19,941 nucleotides of DNA from Ectocarpus siliculosus (Eukaryota; Sar; Phaeophyceae; Ectocarpales; Ectocarpaceae), in the NCBI GenBank assembly GCA_000310025.1, contig FN648759.1:1-19941 (forward strand), read 5' to 3'. Positions 19,196 through 19,941 of this stretch are shown in pieces (within the stretch, counting starts at the first letter, position 1; the number at the start of each line of letters is the position of its first letter). Position numbers and translations under genes: made by a program. Below the pieces are notes generated by a model. The model had not been told where the DNA came from, ran no database searches, and worked only from the letters and a program-made list of their open reading frames with translations.

Positions 19196-19210
19196 CGGTA
19201 TATATATAAA
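19196..19210 (+). promoter_or_regulatory. TATA-box-like element
   Basis: GGTATATATATAAAG is a strong match to a TATA box on the plus strand, but no recognised gene follows within the window, so it may be only a TA-rich tract. Confidence 0.2.
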
Positions 19211-19941
19211 GTTTGAGACCGCTTTTGTTGGGCACCAACAACTACCCCGACGGGTAAATTGTGTTGCCAGTTGTGGCGATGTTGGTCTCTGCCAACAGAT
19301 TGGGGGCGGGGGGCTGAAGGACAGCCCCCTTCCTCGAAACATTTTGTACACTTGGTGTGACGGGGCGATGCCACCAGGATGTGTTTTGTCGCAGCCTTTA
19401 TTTACTTGTCAACTTACCACAAATCATGGCTCCATCTCGGCTCAACACAGAAACTTTTGACTGGAAAGACTCTCCGTGATTGAATTGACAGCCCACACCG
19501 CGGTGGTTCGTTCAAAAATGATAGCGCGCCGTGATTGGTCGTTGAAATTGCTGCGCCGGGAGAGCCACGTACATGCTCGAAAGAGCGTCGTTGGCAGATT
19601 CTGGAGATAGACGCCACGTTTTTGTTCTTGTGTTTGTTCTTTGCACACCTTTCCCCCAACTTTTCATCCATCTGCTATGTTACACAACACTCACGAATCT
19701 TCGCCAGTTGAACGAGCAGAGGCTTGAACGGTTTTCTGTGTGAAGACACCAACAACAATTTGTGGATACGTATCCAACATATATATATCCAGCTTGTGCT
19801 GAACATGAAGCAATACAATTCACATCCCATATAAAGTTCTGTGCTGCTTCATCACGTCTGCTATGTGTTGCACATGATAAATGATTACTATCAATCCCTA
19901 TTAGAGTTATTATTTCGTTTGCCATCCATATCATATTTCAC

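Larger units (their letters stand above)
17110..19941. other. Right end: no recognisable gene
   Basis: Minus-strand ORFs of 112-153 codons at 17760-18792 overlap each other in all frames and are Phe/Pro/Ser-rich. This reflects a purine-rich plus strand from about 17940 to 18560, not a protein. The short plus-strand frames from 18640 onward share no motif with any family known to me. Isolated features are the hairpin at 17949-17981 and a TATA-like word at 19196. Confidence 0.4.

Noticed and set aside
1-19941. CRISPR array or bacterial operon structure
   Set aside because: No short direct repeats with regular unique spacers of CRISPR type, and no gene clusters with ribosome binding sites; the tandem arrays have long, decayed units.

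Overview
The window looks like nuclear DNA of a eukaryote. It is roughly half G+C and gene-poor, with no operon-like packing, and it is dominated by decayed repeats: three unrelated tandem arrays, a tRNA-derived SINE-like element and a broken Helitron replicase. A repeat-rich alga or other protist would fit, but nothing seen fixes the lineage, so this is inference. Only one long, intact, recognisable protein is present, and it runs off the left edge.

Left end (1-1130, minus strand): the N-terminal 244 codons of an OTU-like cysteine protease. The putative catalytic Asp/Cys block, the Trp-containing helix and the His block are all visible. One TAA separates it from an in-frame, signal-peptide-like upstream ORF. 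From 1130 to 6020 I see no convincing gene, only short duplications and a 7-bp microsatellite.

6020-7350 is a decayed tandem array with units of about 270-290 bp. 8410-8840 is unusually rich in secondary structure: a duplicated unit of about 55 bp, a perfect three-way-junction fold, a 20-bp tandem repeat and a nested hairpin. Next to it, 8890-10129 on the minus strand holds frameshifted open segments with a helical heptad-like stretch and one hydrophobic segment. I do not recognise this protein; it could be a dead retroelement gene.

10536-11932 holds a satellite of about 177 bp whose units carry palindromes. It is interrupted by a tRNA-derived SINE-like element (minus strand) and an uncharacterised segment. 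12647-13880 holds a third tandem array (unit about 480-530 bp) whose three copies share one short reading frame.

14387-15444 (plus strand) is a frameshifted Helitron Rep N-terminal region. About 200 bp downstream a GC-rich hairpin followed by CTGG/T matches the expected Helitron 3' end, so the element seems to have lost its helicase part. 16140-17106 (minus strand) is a two-TPR protein broken by a frameshift between the helices of the first repeat. From 17110 to the right end I see no recognisable gene, only a 12-bp GC-rich hairpin and a TATA-like site.

No coordinated multi-gene system is visible. The items most worth following up are the OTU protease, the structured 8.4-8.8 kb block with its neighbouring broken ORFs, the palindromic satellite with its SINE, and the proposed Helitron terminus.
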